Below, piece by piece: positions 11,251 to 13,954 of a stretch of 13,954 nucleotides of DNA. Source of the DNA: Lysobacteraceae bacterium (lineage in GTDB: Bacteria > Pseudomonadota > Gammaproteobacteria > Xanthomonadales > Wenzhouxiangellaceae); assembly GCA_020201235.1 (NCBI GenBank), contig JAIVHD010000006.1, positions 1 to 13,954 of the forward strand. Direction: 5' to 3'. A program made the position numbers and the translations under genes. The notes below the pieces were generated by a model. The model ran no database searches. It worked only from the letters and a program-made list of their open reading frames with translations, and was not told the DNA's origin. Numbering within the stretch: position 1 is the stretch's first letter; every line of letters begins with the position of its first letter.

Positions 11251-12444
11251 ATGGTTGCATCAAAGAAAGCAGATTTCGTAAAAACAAGACGCCCACTGTG
11301 GTGTGCGGCTTGGCAGGTTATGCTATTGAGCGCGATGGTCATTGCGGTGTCGCCTTCCTGGGCCAGCTTCGATGAGCAGCTGGAATTTTTTTGTGATTCC
11401 TGCGTCAGCGAAACGGCAGCACGCCAGGAAGCGTTGAGAGGCAGGAATCTGCCACACAGGTATTGTGACTTCGGCGGCAGCCCTGCGCCGATAATTTTGC
11501 CGGGTGGCCAGTTGCCGCAATGCGCGTCGAGAACACGACGCCTGATTTTTGCCAATCATTTGCTTGGCAGTATTTACGCCTATACAGTGCACTGGGATCA
11601 GTCCATTTTTGACTGGCGCGTGATGCCGTCACCGCTTGGCCTGGAGGAGCGGGAGTTGTATCTGGACATCATCGAATGGCGCAACCACTGGGAGGCTGTG
11701 CTGGCCGCCGGCGCGACGTTGCCGCCGGCACCGTCGCAAATGGGTTTCGAGTTTTTCAGCGAGCTTGTGCCGCTCGACGGGACGCGCGATGGTGATTCAT
11801 CGTCCTGCCCGTCCGGAATCACGGCCTTGCAAATCATCCTTGATCCGCAATCACTGGGTTGGGCGCAATTTCAGATCCGTGACCACCTGACGAACAATTT
11901 GGGCCGGTTTTCCAACCAGCAGCCCTGGTATCGTCGGATTTCGGGTGGGTTCAGAGTCGGGCTCAGCCGCGGACCGCTGCACGGCGGATTGACGCTACGC
12001 ATGAGCCAAGCCGATGCCGGTCAAGTCACCGAAATGGAGACCGGAGGGCTGCCCAACGAGGTCGGCACGGGCAACGATGTGCTGTCCTGGGATATCGACC
12101 TGGGAAGCGTCGGTTTGGACGGCGGCGCGCTGGCCGTCGACATTGACCTGAACATTGACAAGAGCTGGGTCAATGGCGTTCAAGCCGACCGATTCGTCAA
12201 CGGACAAGTACAGATTAACAACGAATGCGTGCTGGATCTGTTACAGCGGCTCGAGGCCTTTCGATCCGACATCGAATTCCAAACGCCACCCGGTTCGGGT
12301 ATCGGTGGTTTGCCGCCCCCGCCCCCACCGCCACAGGATGCAGGTGGCGGCAGCACGACACGCAGCTGCTTTAAAACCGTTGGTGCCTACGTTAACGGCG
12401 AATTGCAGTACACCTTGCAGGTGGCCACGCTGTGTGATGGCTGA
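11251..12444 (+). CDS. Cysteine-rich secreted protein of unknown function with a polyproline linker
   Basis: 397 residues, not recognised. A positively charged N-terminus (KKADFVKTRR) and a hydrophobic stretch to about residue 36 form a probable signal peptide, with cleavage likely after SWA (38). The mature chain has eight cysteines (C48, C51, C72, C91, C186, C326, C373, C395), an even number that suits disulfides in the periplasm or outside the cell. C48 and C51 form a CDSC pair. The region 245-330 looks like a beta-rich domain with alternating Asp-Ile-Asp-Leu stretches. A seven-proline run at 355-361 links to a short C-terminal segment holding the last two cysteines. The start has GGAGG with good spacing. 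It lies directly after repeat copy B and is followed by a convergent ubiB. Confidence 0.8.
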   Translation: MVASKKADFVKTRRPLWCAAWQVMLLSAMVIAVSPSWASFDEQLEFFCDSCVSETAARQEALRGRNLPHRYCDFGGSPAPIILPGGQLPQCASRTRRLIFANHLLGSIYAYTVHWDQSIFDWRVMPSPLGLEERELYLDIIEWRNHWEAVLAAGATLPPAPSQMGFEFFSELVPLDGTRDGDSSSCPSGITALQIILDPQSLGWAQFQIRDHLTNNLGRFSNQQPWYRRISGGFRVGLSRGPLHGGLTLRMSQADAGQVTEMETGGLPNEVGTGNDVLSWDIDLGSVGLDGGALAVDIDLNIDKSWVNGVQADRFVNGQVQINNECVLDLLQRLEAFRSDIEFQTPPGSGIGGLPPPPPPPQDAGGGSTTRSCFKTVGAYVNGELQYTLQVATLCDG

Positions 12445-12498
12445 TGATCGGGAATCAGCTGATCGTGCAGCGCGGCGCGCTGGTAAGGCGCACCAGGC

Positions 12499-12527
12499 CC
12501 GGATGATTCTGACCCAATCCGGCTTTT
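12499..12527 (+). terminator. Possible rho-independent terminator after the 11251 gene
   Basis: CCGGAT (12499-12504) pairs with ATCCGG (12517-12522) across a 12-base loop, followed by C and four T. It lies 55 bases past the stop codon, between convergent genes. The loop is large and the T-run short, so this is tentative. Confidence 0.35.
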
Positions 12528-12574
12528 GAGCAGCAGTCGATCACCCGTAGATCAGCGTTAAAACCGACAGGCTT

Positions 12575-13843
12575 TTAGGCGCGGCGATCGAGCGTGCGCC
12601 AGCCGATGACTGCGGCGGCGATGAAGGCACCGATTGCCGGCAGCGAGTGGGTCTGCAGCCATGGGCCGACGTCAAAGGCCGCCAGCATTGAGCCGGAAAT
12701 CAGCAGGCCCGCGCTCAGGATGGCTCCGGGTACTCGGCGGTTGTGACGCTGCATTTGCTGGTTGATCTGGTTCAGGTCGCTGCTGTCGATGCGGGCCTTG
12801 ATTTGGCCGCGGGCAGCGAGCCTCAGGGCCTCGTGGACCATGTTCGGAATGTCGGGGCTGCGGGCCAGCCACGAGGGTAGTTCGCGGCCCACCTTGCGCG
12901 CGGTTTTGGCAAAGCCATAGCGTTCGCGAAAAATGCTTTCCAGTTCCGGTTTGGCCACTTCCCAGATGTTAATCTTCGGGTAAAGCTCGCGCCCCATGCC
13001 CTCAATGTTGAGCAGGGTTTTCTGCAGCATGATCAGCTGTGGCTGGATGGTCAGCTTGAACCGTCGCGCCACCTGAAACAGGTTGATCACCATTTGGCCG
13101 AACGAGACTTCTTCCAGCGGGCGGGTAAAGCTGGGCTCGCAAACGGTTCTGGCGGCCGCCTCCATTTCATCGATCCGGGTGTCGGCCGGTACCCAGCCGG
13201 CTTCGACGTGCAATTCGGCTACGCGCCGGTAGTCTCGGTTGAAAATCGCCAGGAAGTTCTCGCCAATGTAGTACAGATCCTTGGGTGCCAGGCTGGCCAC
13301 GATGCCGAAATCCAGCGCGATGTAGCTGGCGTCGGCCGGGTCGCTGACGTCGATCCGGATATTACCCGGGTGCATATCGGCGTGAAATAGATTGTCGCGG
13401 AAGACTTGGGTGTAAAACACCCGGATGCCGCGCGTTGCCAGACGTTCCAGGTCGACGCCCAGGCGTTTCAGTTCATCGATATCACGCACCGGAACACCGC
13501 CGACGCGCTCCATCACCAAAACCCGGTCGGCCGTATGTGACCAATGAATTTTGGGAATGTAGAGGTCTTCGGAACCTTCGAAATTGCGTCGTAGAAGGCT
13601 GGCGTTGGCACCCTCGCGCTGCATGTCGAGTTCGTCGATAATGACGCGCTTGAACTCGGTCACCACTTCATTGGGCCGAATGCGCTCGCCTTCGGGATGG
13701 TAGCGTCGGGCCAGTCGGGCCAGCGCGTCGAGTAGCTCCAGGTCGCGCCGGATCCGCGCCTCGATGCCGGGACGGACGACCTTGGCGACGACTTCCGTGC
13801 CATCGGGCAAACGGGCAGCGTGAACCTGTGCGATCGAGGCCAC
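12575..13843 (-). CDS. ubiB: UbiB, ubiquinone biosynthesis ABC1-family kinase-like protein, missing its N-terminus
   Basis: 422 residues from GTG 13843, against about 546 in E. coli. UbiB is a membrane-bound atypical kinase/ATPase needed for ubiquinone synthesis. Present: ASIAQVH at 2-8, the ATP-site Lys21 (VVAKVVRPGI), FFQVFRD-like FYTQVFRD at 143-150, HADMHPGN at 154-161, the metal-binding DFG at 178-180, FNRDYRRVAELHV at 201-213, and two C-terminal membrane helices at about 372-391 and 400-417. Missing: about 125 residues before ASIAQVH, including the KxGQ motif that family studies show to be essential. In the same frame a stop lies at 13880-13882, only 13 codons upstream, and no other frame there resembles UbiB. 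The gene is therefore broken, or the sequence is chimeric at this point. A weak A/T-flanked hairpin follows the stop codon. Confidence 0.88.
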   Translation of the reverse strand: MASIAQVHAARLPDGTEVVAKVVRPGIEARIRRDLELLDALARLARRYHPEGERIRPNEVVTEFKRVIIDELDMQREGANASLLRRNFEGSEDLYIPKIHWSHTADRVLVMERVGGVPVRDIDELKRLGVDLERLATRGIRVFYTQVFRDNLFHADMHPGNIRIDVSDPADASYIALDFGIVASLAPKDLYYIGENFLAIFNRDYRRVAELHVEAGWVPADTRIDEMEAAARTVCEPSFTRPLEEVSFGQMVINLFQVARRFKLTIQPQLIMLQKTLLNIEGMGRELYPKINIWEVAKPELESIFRERYGFAKTARKVGRELPSWLARSPDIPNMVHEALRLAARGQIKARIDSSDLNQINQQMQRHNRRVPGAILSAGLLISGSMLAAFDVGPWLQTHSLPAIGAFIAAAVIGWRTLDRRA

Positions 13844-13954
13844 TGAACTTGGACGACGCTCGTCTCGCGTTGGCGGCGATCAATTGCTGCACTGGCTGAA
13901 AAACGAAAGCAGACTACTGCCGGCATCCATGGAATGGAAGGATTTCAGCGACGG
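13844..13954. other. Sequence beyond the ubiB break, not UbiB-like
   Basis: The last 111 bases should encode UbiB residues before ASIAQVH, but none of the minus-strand frames does. One reads SLKSFHSMDAGSSLLSFFSQ and ends at a stop. Another has FQPVQQLIAANARR after a stop. On the plus strand a frame is open from about 13818 to the edge and reads QLLHWLKNESRLLPASMEWK near its end. I do not recognise it, and it is too short to call a gene. Confidence 0.4.

Overview
The window reads as chromosomal DNA of a high-GC gammaproteobacterium, possibly related to Xanthomonadales or Wenzhouxiangellaceae (inference only). The clues are a gamma-type UbiB, a NUDIX/ThiE-like gene pair of the kind fused in gamma- and betaproteobacteria, an RND efflux pair, and a bacterial Tgt. 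Both ends are cut. The left edge lies inside a gene, and the right end shows a broken ubiB that could reflect a rearrangement or an assembly join.

Layout. Positions 1-1507 (minus): most of a secreted FG-GAP/ASPIC-UnbV (CRTAC1-like) protein, open at the edge. Positions 1608-1683 (minus): tRNA-Arg(CCT). Positions 1785-2759 (minus): malate dehydrogenase, with a candidate promoter upstream. Positions 2760-3306: non-coding, with a CGCAGAT mini-array and a ~170 bp structured repeat. Positions 3307-10821 (plus): seven co-directional genes with short gaps or 4-base overlaps. They encode a small secreted protein of unknown function, an RND adaptor, an RND permease, Tgt, a NUDIX hydrolase, a ThiE-like remnant and an Sfp-type phosphopantetheinyl transferase. 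Positions 10822-11250: non-coding, ending in a second ~170 bp repeat copy. Positions 11251-12444 (plus): a cysteine-rich secreted protein of unknown function. Positions 12575-13843 (minus), convergent: UbiB lacking about its first 125 residues.

How the genes relate. The adaptor and permease would form the inner-membrane and periplasmic part of an efflux pump; no outer-membrane channel gene is in the window. tgt, the NUDIX gene, the ThiE-like fragment and the PPTase look translationally linked, with GTGA overlaps at two junctions, but they share no obvious pathway. mdh, tRNA-Arg and ubiB are housekeeping genes.

The least explained signal is a family of non-coding repeats, all in the same orientation. 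Four copies (two long, two short) carry a stem-loop region and a tail of the form GTGAATA-n-CGGGTTAAA. In three copies an AAACG box lies exactly 47 bases before the tail. The two long copies end just before the Shine-Dalgarno sequences of two unrelated secreted-protein genes. The two short copies flank the tRNA. The second notable signals are an internal deletion plus frame change in the NUDIX-ThiE gene and the abrupt 5' break of ubiB.
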